The notes: generated by a model not told the origin, from the letters alone. 6,989 bases of DNA from Candidatus Phascolarctobacterium caballi (GCA_018065225.1 JAGHTS010000268.1:1-6989); one strand, 5' to 3'. Counted from the first letter of the stretch, positions 1 through 6,862 are shown. A program made the numbers and translations.

Positions 1-1
1 T

Positions 2-226
2 GTTGATGATGCGGAAAAGTTTGCTGTTTGGATGTTGCAAAGTTTTGATGTGGATGGGGAAACAATGATGTTTGCCCCGGGTAATGGGTTTAATGGTAAC
101 CCTATGTTTGGAAAACAAGAAGCCCGTTTGGCATATGTTATTAATTGTGAAGAATTGGCAAGAGCAATTTACATACTTGGTGAAGGATTAAAAAAATATC
201 CCGGCAGATTGCAGGAGGAAATGTAA
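2..226 (+). CDS. PLP-dependent class I/II aminotransferase, C-terminal fragment (probably aspartate aminotransferase family)
   Basis: This is the 3' end of a gene that begins before the window; the reading frame is open from base 2 to a TAA at 224-226. The visible 74 residues match the small-domain C-terminus of AspC-like fold-type I aminotransferases. They run from a DDAEKFAVWML helix through a GETMMFAPGNGF segment to GKQEARLAYVIN, then a final helix ending KKYPG. In this family the Arg of the 'R-[IL]-A-Y-V' strand (window codon 42, bases 125-127) binds the substrate alpha-carboxylate. The missing part holds the PLP lysine, so substrate choice (aspartate, aromatic, alanine) cannot be decided here. 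The stop codon shares its last A with the leuS start, so the two genes are probably cotranscribed and translationally coupled. Family assignment is fairly secure; exact function is inferred. Confidence 0.85.
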   Translation, partial: VDDAEKFAVWMLQSFDVDGETMMFAPGNGFNGNPMFGKQEARLAYVINCEELARAIYILGEGLKKYPGRLQEEM

Positions 227-2715
227 TGTTACAGGAAAAGTATGAACCTCATATAATTGAAACAAAATGGCAAAAATATTGGGAAGATAATAAAACTTAC
301 AAAGTAACGGAAGACACAAAAAAACGTAAATCTTATGTTTTGGAAATGTTCCCCTATCCCAGCGGTAACCTACATATGGGGCATGTCCGGAATTATTCTA
401 TTGGGGATGTTATCGCCCGTTTTCGTAGGATGAATGGTTTTAATGTTTTGCATCCTATTGGCTGGGATTCTTTTGGAATGCCGGCAGAAAATGCCGCTAT
501 TAAGCATGGTATTGCCCCTAAAAAATGGACATTAGATAATATTGCCAATATGACACGTCAGCAAAAAGCGTTGGGTCTTTCGTATGATTGGGACAGGGAA
601 GTAACTACCTGCAAGGAAGACTATTACAAATGGACACAGTGGTTTTTTGAATTATTTTACAAAAAGGGTTTGGCGGTTAAGAAAAAGTCCGCAGTAAATT
701 GGTGCAGCCATTGTAATACAGTATTAGCCAATGAACAGGTTATTGACGGCAAATGCTGGCGTTGTGACAATGTAGTAGAAAAGAAAGATTTGGAACAATG
801 GTTTTTTAAAATTACAGATTATGCCGATGAACTTTTGCAAGATTTAAAATTATTGGGTGGCTGGCCTGAGCGGGTGCGTACTATGCAGCAAAATTGGATA
901 GGACGCAGCGAAGGTTTGGAGTTAACTTTTGAAATACCTGAACTAAAAGATAAAGTTACAGTTTATACGACCCGTCCCGATACAGTGTTTGGTGTAACTT
1001 TCTTGGTTTTAGCGGCAGAACATCCTTTGGTTGAAAAAATTTGCGAAAACAATCCCCGGGCAGATGAAATCCGTGCTTTCTGCAAAAAAGTAAAAAATCA
1101 GTCAGATATTGAGCGTACATCCAGTGAATCAGAAAAAGAAGGTATTTTTACAGGGTATCATGTTATTAATCCGTTTAATGGACAAAAAGCGGAATTGTGG
1201 ATCACCAATTATGTGCTTTATGATTATGGTACTGGTGCAGTTATGGGCGTACCAAGTGGTGACCAAAGGGACTGGATGTTTGCCGAAAAATATGGCTTGG
1301 ATGTTATTCCTGTAGTTTGTCCCAAAGATAAAGTTTTAACCCGTGAGGAAATGACTTGCGCCTACGAAGAAAAGAATGGGCAAGTAATTAATTCGGGAAA
1401 ATTTACTGGTATGGAAATGCAGGCAGCAATGTCTGCAATTAGTGAAGAAGCAATTAAACAGGGATTTGGGAAAAAACGTGTTAATTACCGTTTGCGTGAC
1501 TGGTTAATTAGCCGTCAGCGTTATTGGGGGGCACCTATACCCGTTGTTTATTGTCCAAAATGCGGGGAAGTACTTGTTCCTGAAGAGCAGTTGCCTGTTT
1601 TGTTGCCGGAGGATGTTTCTTTTGATGCAGGGAATAAATCACCTTTGGCAACCAGTGACAGTTTTGTACATTGCAAATGTCCTAAATGTGGAGCAGATGC
1701 AACACGGGAAACAGATACAATGGATACTTTTTTGTGTTCCAGTTGGTATTATTTGCGGTATACAGATGCCCACAATGATAAAATGCCGTTTGCCAAAGAA
1801 AAAAATGCTTATTGGGGGCCAGTTGACCAGTATATTGGCGGTATTGAACATGCTATTTTGCATTTGTTATACAGCCGTTTCTTTTTGAAGGTATTGCGTG
1901 ATGCCGGGTTGGTTGATTATGATGAACCGTTCACTAATTTGCTGACACAGGGTATGGTTATTAAAGATGGGGCGAAAATGAGCAAATCTTTGGGCAATGT
2001 TGTCAGTCCGGAAGAAATAGTGGAAAAATATGGTGCGGATACTGCCCGCTTGTTTATTATGTTTGCCGCTCCGCCGGAACGTGAATTGGATTGGTCGGAT
2101 AAAGGAGTAGAAGGCGCTTATCGTTTTTTGAACAGGGTATGGCGGATTGTTGCTGCCTATGAGCCGATACTTAAACAAAAAATAACAAAATATGATGTAA
2201 ATGTTTTAACTGATGCTGATAAAGATTTACGTCGTGTTTTACATAGCAGTATTAAAAAAGTTACGGTTGATATTGGTGAACGTTTTAATTTCAATACAGC
2301 CATATCCACATTAATGGAATTAGTTAATGCTTTGTATTTGTACAAAGAGAAAGTTACCGAACCCAATGCAGGGTTGATTTATGAAACAATTTCTTCATTG
2401 ATTTTAATGTTGGCGCCATTTGTTCCGCACATAACCGAAGAATTATGGCAAAATGTCTTTGATGCTAATAGCAGTGTACATACACAAGATTGGTGTAAAT
2501 ATGATGAAAATGCCATAAAGGTTGATAGTGTGGAAATTGTTTTACAGGTAAACGGGAAAATGAGAGGACGTTTGATGGTACCGGCAGAAGCGACTGCGGC
2601 TGAACTTGAAAAGATTGCTTTGGCTGATACCAATGTCAAAGCAAGCATTGGCAGTGCCACAGTACGTAAAGTAATTTGTGTGCAGGGAAGGTTGGTAAAT
2701 ATTGTTGCAAAATAG
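226..2715 (+). CDS. leuS: Leucyl-tRNA synthetase (class Ia, bacterial type)
   Basis: Cytoplasmic enzyme that charges tRNA-Leu with leucine using ATP, releasing AMP and pyrophosphate. The 829 residues are a normal bacterial LeuRS length. Visible in order: the HIGH signature as HMGH at residues 50-53 after PYPSGNL; WDSFGMPAENAA; a first CxxC...CxxC knuckle (C160, C163, C177, C180); NWIGRSEG at 223-230; the CP1 editing domain with TTRPDT at 248-253 and GTGAVM followed by D346 and D349; RLRDWLISRQRYWG near 422-435; a second Cys cluster (C443, C446, C483, C485, C488); KMSKS at 584-588; an anticodon-binding helical domain; and the C-terminal GKMRGR...GRLVNIV tail. An AGGAGG at 213-218 lies 7 bases before the ATG, and the start overlaps the upstream stop by one base, which supports this start. 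One mild oddity is Gly345, where many bacterial LeuRSs have His before the editing-site Asp. The identification is secure. Confidence 0.98.
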   Translation: MLQEKYEPHIIETKWQKYWEDNKTYKVTEDTKKRKSYVLEMFPYPSGNLHMGHVRNYSIGDVIARFRRMNGFNVLHPIGWDSFGMPAENAAIKHGIAPKKWTLDNIANMTRQQKALGLSYDWDREVTTCKEDYYKWTQWFFELFYKKGLAVKKKSAVNWCSHCNTVLANEQVIDGKCWRCDNVVEKKDLEQWFFKITDYADELLQDLKLLGGWPERVRTMQQNWIGRSEGLELTFEIPELKDKVTVYTTRPDTVFGVTFLVLAAEHPLVEKICENNPRADEIRAFCKKVKNQSDIERTSSESEKEGIFTGYHVINPFNGQKAELWITNYVLYDYGTGAVMGVPSGDQRDWMFAEKYGLDVIPVVCPKDKVLTREEMTCAYEEKNGQVINSGKFTGMEMQAAMSAISEEAIKQGFGKKRVNYRLRDWLISRQRYWGAPIPVVYCPKCGEVLVPEEQLPVLLPEDVSFDAGNKSPLATSDSFVHCKCPKCGADATRETDTMDTFLCSSWYYLRYTDAHNDKMPFAKEKNAYWGPVDQYIGGIEHAILHLLYSRFFLKVLRDAGLVDYDEPFTNLLTQGMVIKDGAKMSKSLGNVVSPEEIVEKYGADTARLFIMFAAPPERELDWSDKGVEGAYRFLNRVWRIVAAYEPILKQKITKYDVNVLTDADKDLRRVLHSSIKKVTVDIGERFNFNTAISTLMELVNALYLYKEKVTEPNAGLIYETISSLILMLAPFVPHITEELWQNVFDANSSVHTQDWCKYDENAIKVDSVEIVLQVNGKMRGRLMVPAEATAAELEKIALADTNVKASIGSATVRKVICVQGRLVNIVAK

Positions 2716-2733
2716 GGTATGGTATAGTATAAT
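2705..2733 (+). promoter_or_regulatory. Predicted sigma-70/A promoter for secG-hppA
   Basis: TTGCAA (2705-2710) and a perfect TATAAT (2728-2733) are separated by 17 bases. The -35 matches consensus at four of six positions. The -35 box lies inside the last codons of leuS and the -10 sits in the short gap before secG. No terminator separates leuS from secG, so this promoter would add to any read-through from leuS. This is a sequence match only; the TSS would be near 2740. Confidence 0.6.
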
Positions 2734-2751
2734 CTTTATTCGTTGTCAAAA

Positions 2752-2757
2752 AGGAGG
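2752..2757 (+). promoter_or_regulatory. Ribosome binding site of secG (decides the start)
   Basis: A full AGGAGG lies 8 bases before the ATG at 2766. An in-frame GTG at 2757 overlaps the last base of this Shine-Dalgarno and so cannot use it. The ATG at 2766 is therefore the preferred start. Confidence 0.8.
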
Positions 2758-2765
2758 TGTGCTTT

Positions 2766-2993
2766 ATGCTTGAAACAATTTTATTAATATTGGATGCAGT
2801 TGTCAGTGTCGGTATCATTTTTTCTGTTTTAATGCAATCTGGCAAAGCAGGTGTAGGCAGTACCTTTGGTGGCAGTGAAGGTTCCTTTATGGGTAAAGGA
2901 AAAGACAAAGATACAATATTCAGTAAAATCACTTTGATTCTTGGTATTCTTTTCGCCGTAATCACTTTAATTTTGGCGAAATTAAATATGTAA
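2766..2993 (+). CDS. secG: Preprotein translocase subunit SecG
   Basis: Small membrane subunit of the SecYEG channel, which aids SecA-driven export across the cytoplasmic membrane. The 75-residue protein has the family layout. A first membrane helix (about residues 4-22) runs into the conserved VLMQSGKAGVGSTFGG segment (about 21-36), followed by a Gly/Lys-rich cytoplasmic loop (GKGKDKD, 43-49) and a second membrane helix (about 53-72). Length and the LMQSGK...FGG signature are typical of SecG. The start at 2766 was chosen because it is properly spaced from AGGAGG; the upstream GTG would add only three residues. A strong candidate promoter lies directly upstream. The pyrophosphatase gene follows after 26 bases with no terminator, so the two are likely one transcript. 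Identification is confident despite the small size. Confidence 0.95.
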   Translation: MLETILLILDAVVSVGIIFSVLMQSGKAGVGSTFGGSEGSFMGKGKDKDTIFSKITLILGILFAVITLILAKLNM

Positions 2994-3002
2994 TGAAAGA
3001 TT

Positions 3003-3011
3003 AGGAAGGGG
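3003..3011 (+). promoter_or_regulatory. Ribosome binding site of hppA (supports a GTG start)
   Basis: AGGAAGGGG ends 8 bases before the GTG at 3020. The next in-frame ATG, at 3035, is 23 bases from this site, too far for normal initiation. GTG is therefore the likely start codon. Confidence 0.65.
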
Positions 3012-3019
3012 TAAGTCAA

Positions 3020-5035
3020 GTGAGTTGTTATTTAATGGTCTCATTGGCAGTCGGTGTTATTGCTTTGGCTGTGGCGGCAATGTTGAGTGCGGCAATTGGC
3101 AAAGCGGATGCCGGCAATGACCGGATGAAAGAAATTTCCGGTTTTATTCATGAAGGCGCAATGGCGTTTTTGTATCGCGAGTATAGATATCTCGCAGTGT
3201 TTGTTGTTGTGGTTGCGGCAATTATTGCCTGCTTCCTTAGTGTTTTGACAGCAATTTGTTTTGTTGGCGGTGCGGTATTCAGTATTTTGGCAGGATATTT
3301 TGGTATGATTGTTGCCACCAAAGCAAATGTCCGTACTGCGGCGGCAGCACAGCATGGTATGCCAAAGGCATTAAAAATTGCTTTCAGCGGCGGTGCGGTT
3401 ATGGGACTTTGCGTAGTTGGTCTTGGTATTGCCGGAGTGTCTTTGGCTTATGCTGCTTTTGGCGATGTTGATATTGTTACCGGCTTTGGCTTGGGTGCAA
3501 GTTCTATTGCTTTGTTTGCCCGTGTTGGCGGTGGTATCTACACCAAAGCGGCAGACGTAGGGGCAGACCTTGTTGGTAAAGTTGAAGCAGGTATTCCTGA
3601 AGATGATCCTCGTAATCCTGCTACTATTGCCGATAATGTAGGCGATAATGTTGGCGACGTTGCCGGTATGGGTGCAGATTTATTTGAATCTTATGTAGGT
3701 GCAATTATTTCTGCCATTACTTTGGGTGCAGTTGCTTATCCCAGCGGACAAGGTGTTGAATTTGTATTCACTTTGTCTTTTGTAGGTATTATTGCATCAA
3801 TTATTGGTATTATGTTTGCCCGTAACAGTAAATCTAACAATCCTCAAGCCGCATTGAATAACGGAACTTATGTAGGCGGGATTATCACTGTTATTGCGGC
3901 ATATTATTTCAGCACTACAATTTTGGGCGGGGTTGCACCGTTTATGGCTATTGCTGCCGGTTTGATTGTAGGTTTGGCTATTGGTAAAGTTACAGAGATT
4001 TATACCAGTGCTGATTACAGTTCTGTAAAAAAGATTGCCGACAGTTCTGAAACAGGTCATGCAACAGTTATTATCAGCGGTTTGGCAGTTGGAATGTATT
4101 CTACATTTGTACCTATGGTATTGATTTGCTTGGGTGTTATTGTTGCTTTCTTCAGTATGGGCGGTATGCAAGACCCCAACATGGGACTTTATGGTATTGC
4201 TTTGGCGGCAGTTGGAATGTTGTCCACAACAGGTTTGACAGTTGCAGTTGATGCTTATGGTCCAATTTCTGATAATGCCGGTGGTATTGCCGAAATGAGT
4301 GAATTGCCGGAGAGTGTCCGTGAAATTACAGATACTTTGGACAGTGTTGGTAATACAACAGCGGCTATTGGCAAAGGTTTTGCCATTGGCTCCGCTGCAT
4401 TGACCGCATTGGCATTGTTTAGTGCTTATGCCCATGTAGTTAATTTGAAGGCAATAGATTTGCTTAACCCGATTACTTTGATTGGTTTGTTTATTGGTGC
4501 TACATTGCCGTTCTTGTTTGGTGCAATGACAATGGAATCTGTCGGCAAAGCGGCAAATCAAATGGTTGAAGAAGTACGCCGTCAGTTCCGTGAAATTCCC
4601 GGACTGTTGGAAGGCAAAGCAAAAGCTGAATATGGCAAGTGTGTTGAGATTTCAACAGCGGCGGCTTTGCATGAAATGGTTGTTCCCGGAGTTATGGCTA
4701 TTATTGCTCCGCTTTTGATGGGCTTTTTGTTTGGTACAGAAGCATTGGGTGGTATGATTGCCGGTGCTTTGGCAAGCGGTGTGCTTGTAGCTATTCTTAT
4801 GGCTAATGCAGGCGGCGCTTGGGATAATGCAAAAAAATATATTGAGTCAGGTGTACATGGCGGCAAAGGCAGTGCCTGCCACAAGGCAGCAGTTACCGGT
4901 GATACAGTTGGTGACCCGTTCAAGGACACTTCCGGCCCTGCTATGAATATCCTTATTAAACTGATGACCATTGTGTCTTTGGTATTTGCCCCTGTAATCG
5001 CAACTTATGGCGGATTGATTTTGGGAATGTTCTGA
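3020..5035 (+). CDS. hppA: Membrane-bound ion-translocating pyrophosphatase (K+-dependent type)
   Basis: Integral membrane enzyme that hydrolyses pyrophosphate and uses the energy to pump H+ and/or Na+ across the membrane. The 671 residues and roughly 16 hydrophobic segments fit the family. Signature sites are intact: DVGADLVGKVE (179-189), the Mg-PPi-binding DNVGDNVGDVAG block (from D205), DLFESY (220-225), DNAGG (418-422), and GDTVGDPFKDTSGP in the C-terminal part (D628, D632, K635, D636). In GNTTAAIGKG (from G444), Ala448 and Gly451 stand where K+-independent enzymes carry Lys and Thr, so a K+-dependent enzyme is predicted from known family rules. The membrane Glu223 in DLFESY is at the position usual for Na+-pumping members rather than the plant-type position one turn further. 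Na+ transport is thus plausible but not proven. It is probably cotranscribed with secG and ends at a strong terminator. Confidence 0.96.
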   Translation: MSCYLMVSLAVGVIALAVAAMLSAAIGKADAGNDRMKEISGFIHEGAMAFLYREYRYLAVFVVVVAAIIACFLSVLTAICFVGGAVFSILAGYFGMIVATKANVRTAAAAQHGMPKALKIAFSGGAVMGLCVVGLGIAGVSLAYAAFGDVDIVTGFGLGASSIALFARVGGGIYTKAADVGADLVGKVEAGIPEDDPRNPATIADNVGDNVGDVAGMGADLFESYVGAIISAITLGAVAYPSGQGVEFVFTLSFVGIIASIIGIMFARNSKSNNPQAALNNGTYVGGIITVIAAYYFSTTILGGVAPFMAIAAGLIVGLAIGKVTEIYTSADYSSVKKIADSSETGHATVIISGLAVGMYSTFVPMVLICLGVIVAFFSMGGMQDPNMGLYGIALAAVGMLSTTGLTVAVDAYGPISDNAGGIAEMSELPESVREITDTLDSVGNTTAAIGKGFAIGSAALTALALFSAYAHVVNLKAIDLLNPITLIGLFIGATLPFLFGAMTMESVGKAANQMVEEVRRQFREIPGLLEGKAKAEYGKCVEISTAAALHEMVVPGVMAIIAPLLMGFLFGTEALGGMIAGALASGVLVAILMANAGGAWDNAKKYIESGVHGGKGSACHKAAVTGDTVGDPFKDTSGPAMNILIKLMTIVSLVFAPVIATYGGLILGMF

Positions 5036-5054
5036 TTTTGGGGATAATATGATT

Positions 5055-5088
5055 AAAAACTCCACGCATAAGTGTGGAGTTTTTTTTT
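5055..5088 (+). terminator. Intrinsic terminator of the secG-hppA unit
   Basis: ACTCCACGC pairs with GTGTGGAGT (one G-U pair) around an ATAA loop and is followed by nine T residues ending at 5088. A preceding run of A can extend the stem. It lies 20 bases after the hppA stop and isolates hppA from the next gene. Confidence 0.92.
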
Positions 5089-5097
5089 GATTTAGTA

Positions 5098-5103
5098 TAT
5101 AAT
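5098..5103 (+). promoter_or_regulatory. Possible -10 element for the U32-like gene
   Basis: A perfect TATAAT lies 44 bases before the ATG at 5148 and just after the hppA terminator, so a promoter is expected here. At 17-base spacing the -35 would be TGGAGT inside the terminator stem, a weak match (3 of 6). In such A/T-rich sequence the -10 could be chance or could need an activator. Confidence 0.35.
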
Positions 5104-5147
5104 ATACAAAATCGCAATTACAATATTATGAAAAAGGGGAAAGATAA

Positions 5148-6065
5148 ATGTATATTTTTTCAATTCCGGACGCGAACGACAACACAATAGGATACAACTA
5201 TAACATCAGATTAATAAATTGGGGTTTGCTTGAAGCCATAAAACAGCATCAGGAATGGTTTTATGATGATTTTATTATTGAAACCGCATATGGTTGTCCG
5301 CCAGGTTGCATTTGGAACGGAAACCGTTGTATTGGTGAGACAGATGAATTTGATGATGATTGGGCAGAAACGGTTGTTGGTATGTATAAAAGTTATGGCG
5401 TTGAATATCGGCTTGTTTTTACCAATTTTTTGCTAAAAAAGGAACATTTGAGTAATAAGCTTGCCAATCAAATTGCATTGGCAGTCAGTAAAATTGGGGG
5501 ATATGTTATGGTGAGCACCAATTTGATGGCAAATCATATGAAACATTATTCCGGTTTGAAAATTTGTTGGAGTACAACTACCGATTTTGGAAAGACGGTA
5601 GAAGCGCAAATTAAAAAAATTAATGAACTGTCAAAAACCAATTTAGTGGTGTTGCCGTACGAGTTTAATAATAAGCAGGAACTGAACCAATTTGTCCACC
5701 CTGAAAATTTGGAAGTATTGGGAAATGAACATTGTATTGATAATTGTCCAAATCGCAGGGAACACTGGTCTTCCGTGAACAAGGCTATTTTGGAATGGGA
5801 TAATCCTAAAAGCAATGCGATTACCGAATGTAAATTTAGCCAATTGTACCGTAGCGGACAACTTAGATTACACAATATTACACGTGATATGTTGCCTGTT
5901 TATGAAAAAATGGGAATCAACCATTTCAAGATAAGCGGCAGGTTGGAACCGGATGTTGCTGTTCCGGCATACCAGCATTATTTCGTTCGGCCGGAATATT
6001 TATTTTTGTATGAAGGTTTTATGAAAGATTTTTTGACGAAGTTTGGCGAAGAGGCCAATCAATAA
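5148..6065 (+). CDS. Unknown TIM-barrel protein resembling the U32 peptidase/UbiU-UbiV superfamily, candidate Fe-S protein
   Basis: Function not recognised with confidence. The 305 residues read as alternating strands and helices of a barrel: FIIETAYG (42-49), YRLVFTNFLL (87-96), GGYVMVSTNLM (117-127), LKICWSTTTDFG (137-148), NLVVLPYEFNN (165-175), LEVLGNEHCIDNCPNR (188-203) and HFKISGRLEPD (259-269). The late G-N-E-x-C...C-P-x-R motif and the 'FKI-x-GR' segment resemble U32-family proteins. Several members of that family bind an iron-sulfur cluster and hydroxylate RNA or quinone precursors without O2. Possible ligands are C196, C200 and C228, and an N-terminal group C50, C54, C61. The size is close to UbiU/UbiV and shorter than most RNA-modifying U32 proteins. 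There is no signal peptide. The start has AAGGGGA 7-8 bases upstream. The gene stands alone between two terminators, so context gives no substrate. Superfamily membership is inferred from motifs, not from a search. Confidence 0.7.
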   Translation: MYIFSIPDANDNTIGYNYNIRLINWGLLEAIKQHQEWFYDDFIIETAYGCPPGCIWNGNRCIGETDEFDDDWAETVVGMYKSYGVEYRLVFTNFLLKKEHLSNKLANQIALAVSKIGGYVMVSTNLMANHMKHYSGLKICWSTTTDFGKTVEAQIKKINELSKTNLVVLPYEFNNKQELNQFVHPENLEVLGNEHCIDNCPNRREHWSSVNKAILEWDNPKSNAITECKFSQLYRSGQLRLHNITRDMLPVYEKMGINHFKISGRLEPDVAVPAYQHYFVRPEYLFLYEGFMKDFLTKFGEEANQ

Positions 6066-6092
6066 AAATCCCACACAAGGTGTGGGATTTTT
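6064..6092. terminator. Bidirectional intrinsic terminator shared by two convergent genes
   Basis: CCCACAC and GTGTGGG form a perfect stem around an AAG loop, extended by flanking AAAAAT and ATTTTT to 13 bp. The outer A and T tracts give a T-run on either strand, so it can stop both the plus-strand U32-like gene and the minus-strand gene. The structure overlaps both stop codons (6063-6065 on plus, 6091-6093 on minus). Confidence 0.9.
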
Positions 6093-6792
6093 ATTTTAGC
6101 AGTGATTTGATAAGTTCAGCGGCATCATCATCGTCACTGTTGTCCGTTGGCATTTCCCGGTTGTTTTTCTTTACGGTATAAATGTTTATTTTTTTGCGGA
6201 ATTCACTAAGGGCGTCAGTATAATTTTTACCCTGATATTTTTCGCCCACCAAATTCACCAATTCTTTGCAAGCCCATTTGGGTGCCGTCCTTGTCATATT
6301 TTGTGTCAGCAAAATCAACAGGTTGTCCTGGTTTGGTTCCATACCATCTGCCCCGCCGACAAATACATCTTGGGCAATAACTTTTAACACATTCAGTGCC
6401 ACACGGGCTTTGGCATTGCTGTCCAGTTTGGAATTATGTAAGGTGTTGACCAAAAGTTCCTGCATGGCTGTTTCTTCTTCCGGCAGCGCCGTGTACATAC
6501 TTTTAAGATATTTTCTTTCCAATGCAGTTAATGCGTTATATGCCCTTGCCAAATCCTCATCCGTCCAGCGGAAGGGGAGGTTTAAGATTCTGTTTACCTG
6601 CATTGAGATGGAGGCGGTTGTTGCTTTGTCAACAGAGGCAATACGTGAAGTTTGCAGTTTTTTGCAAAACTCACTGACCGCCTTTTTTAATTTGTTGCGT
6701 TTGCGGCTCCTTTTGCTGTGTTCTGCCCAATATTGCCTTTGCTTTTTTTGTTGGGTTTCAGCCGCCGCTTTATTGATATTTTCTTTTCCCAT
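6091..6792 (-). CDS. Hypothetical protein with a basic N-terminus and an acidic C-terminal tail
   Basis: Not recognised. The 233-residue product is soluble and mostly helical in character, with no signal peptide or membrane segment. Residues 1-50 are rich in Lys, Arg and Gln (KKQRQYW at 16-22, SKRSRKRNKLKK at 26-37), which could contact nucleic acid. The middle has helical stretches, including RWTDEDLARAYNALTALERKYL (about 75-96) and a block around 123-143. The tail has an Asp run (D220-D223) followed by a short helix, AAELIKSLLK. There are only two Cys residues (43 and 175), so a metal site is unlikely. The minus-strand ATG is preceded by AAGGGA and by a near-consensus promoter containing a large inverted repeat, which supports a real, regulated gene. 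It ends in the terminator shared with the convergent U32-like gene. An accessory or phage-derived DNA-associated protein is possible, but this is a guess from composition and promoter layout. Confidence 0.75.
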   Translation of the reverse strand: MGKENINKAAAETQQKKQRQYWAEHSKRSRKRNKLKKAVSEFCKKLQTSRIASVDKATTASISMQVNRILNLPFRWTDEDLARAYNALTALERKYLKSMYTALPEEETAMQELLVNTLHNSKLDSNAKARVALNVLKVIAQDVFVGGADGMEPNQDNLLILLTQNMTRTAPKWACKELVNLVGEKYQGKNYTDALSEFRKKINIYTVKKNNREMPTDNSDDDDAAELIKSLLK

Positions 6793-6796
6793 TTTT

Positions 6797-6802
6797 TCCC
6801 TT
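6797..6802 (-). promoter_or_regulatory. Ribosome binding site of the minus-strand gene
   Basis: On the minus strand AAGGGA precedes the ATG (6792-6790) with a short gap of about 4-5 bases of A. This is tighter than the other genes here but workable, and it fixes the start at 6792. Confidence 0.6.
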
Positions 6803-6821
6803 TTTGTAAAATTTTGGCTGA

Positions 6822-6833
6822 TTTGACGTCAAA
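6822..6833. promoter_or_regulatory. Candidate operator half, distal copy (TTTGACGTCAAA)
   Basis: A perfect 12-bp palindrome with a GACGTC core, nested in the left arm of the larger repeat. An identical copy starts exactly 20 bp away. Twofold symmetric sites of this length usually bind a dimeric helix-turn-helix repressor. It lies downstream of the predicted TSS of the minus-strand gene, so a bound protein would block transcription. Confidence 0.55.
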
Positions 6834-6841
6834 AAGTTAAT

Positions 6842-6853
6842 TTTGACGTCAAA
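6842..6853. promoter_or_regulatory. Candidate operator half, promoter-proximal copy (TTTGACGTCAAA)
   Basis: This palindrome is identical to the copy at 6822-6833. It lies 9 bases downstream of the minus-strand -10 box, covering about +3 to +14 of the predicted transcript. The 20-bp offset places both copies on nearly the same face of the helix, as for cooperative binding of two dimers. Confidence 0.55.
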
Positions 6854-6862
6854 TCAGCCAAA

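Noticed and set aside
2757..2993. GTG start for secG three codons upstream
   Set aside because: The GTG overlaps the Shine-Dalgarno AGGAGG that correctly serves the ATG at 2766.
3797..4561. Long minus-strand open frame of 254 codons opposite hppA
   Set aside because: The translation is swamped with Cys, Asn, Gln and Thr, has no ribosome binding site and lies fully inside a conserved plus-strand gene. It is an antisense shadow of biased codon use.
5119..5124. TACAAT as an alternative -10 for the U32-like gene
   Set aside because: No -35-like hexamer at 16-18 bases upstream, and the perfect TATAAT at 5098 is the better match.
6655..6677. Small inverted repeat AGTTTT/AAAACT inside the minus-strand gene
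   Set aside because: Only six paired bases in A/T-rich coding sequence; expected by chance and without a T-run in a useful place.
6266..6826. Plus-strand open frame of 186 codons opposite the minus-strand gene
   Set aside because: The product is a Leu/Ser/Phe/Ala-rich antisense-type sequence without a ribosome binding site, and it runs through the other gene's promoter leader. The minus frame has promoter, ribosome binding site, balanced composition and terminator.
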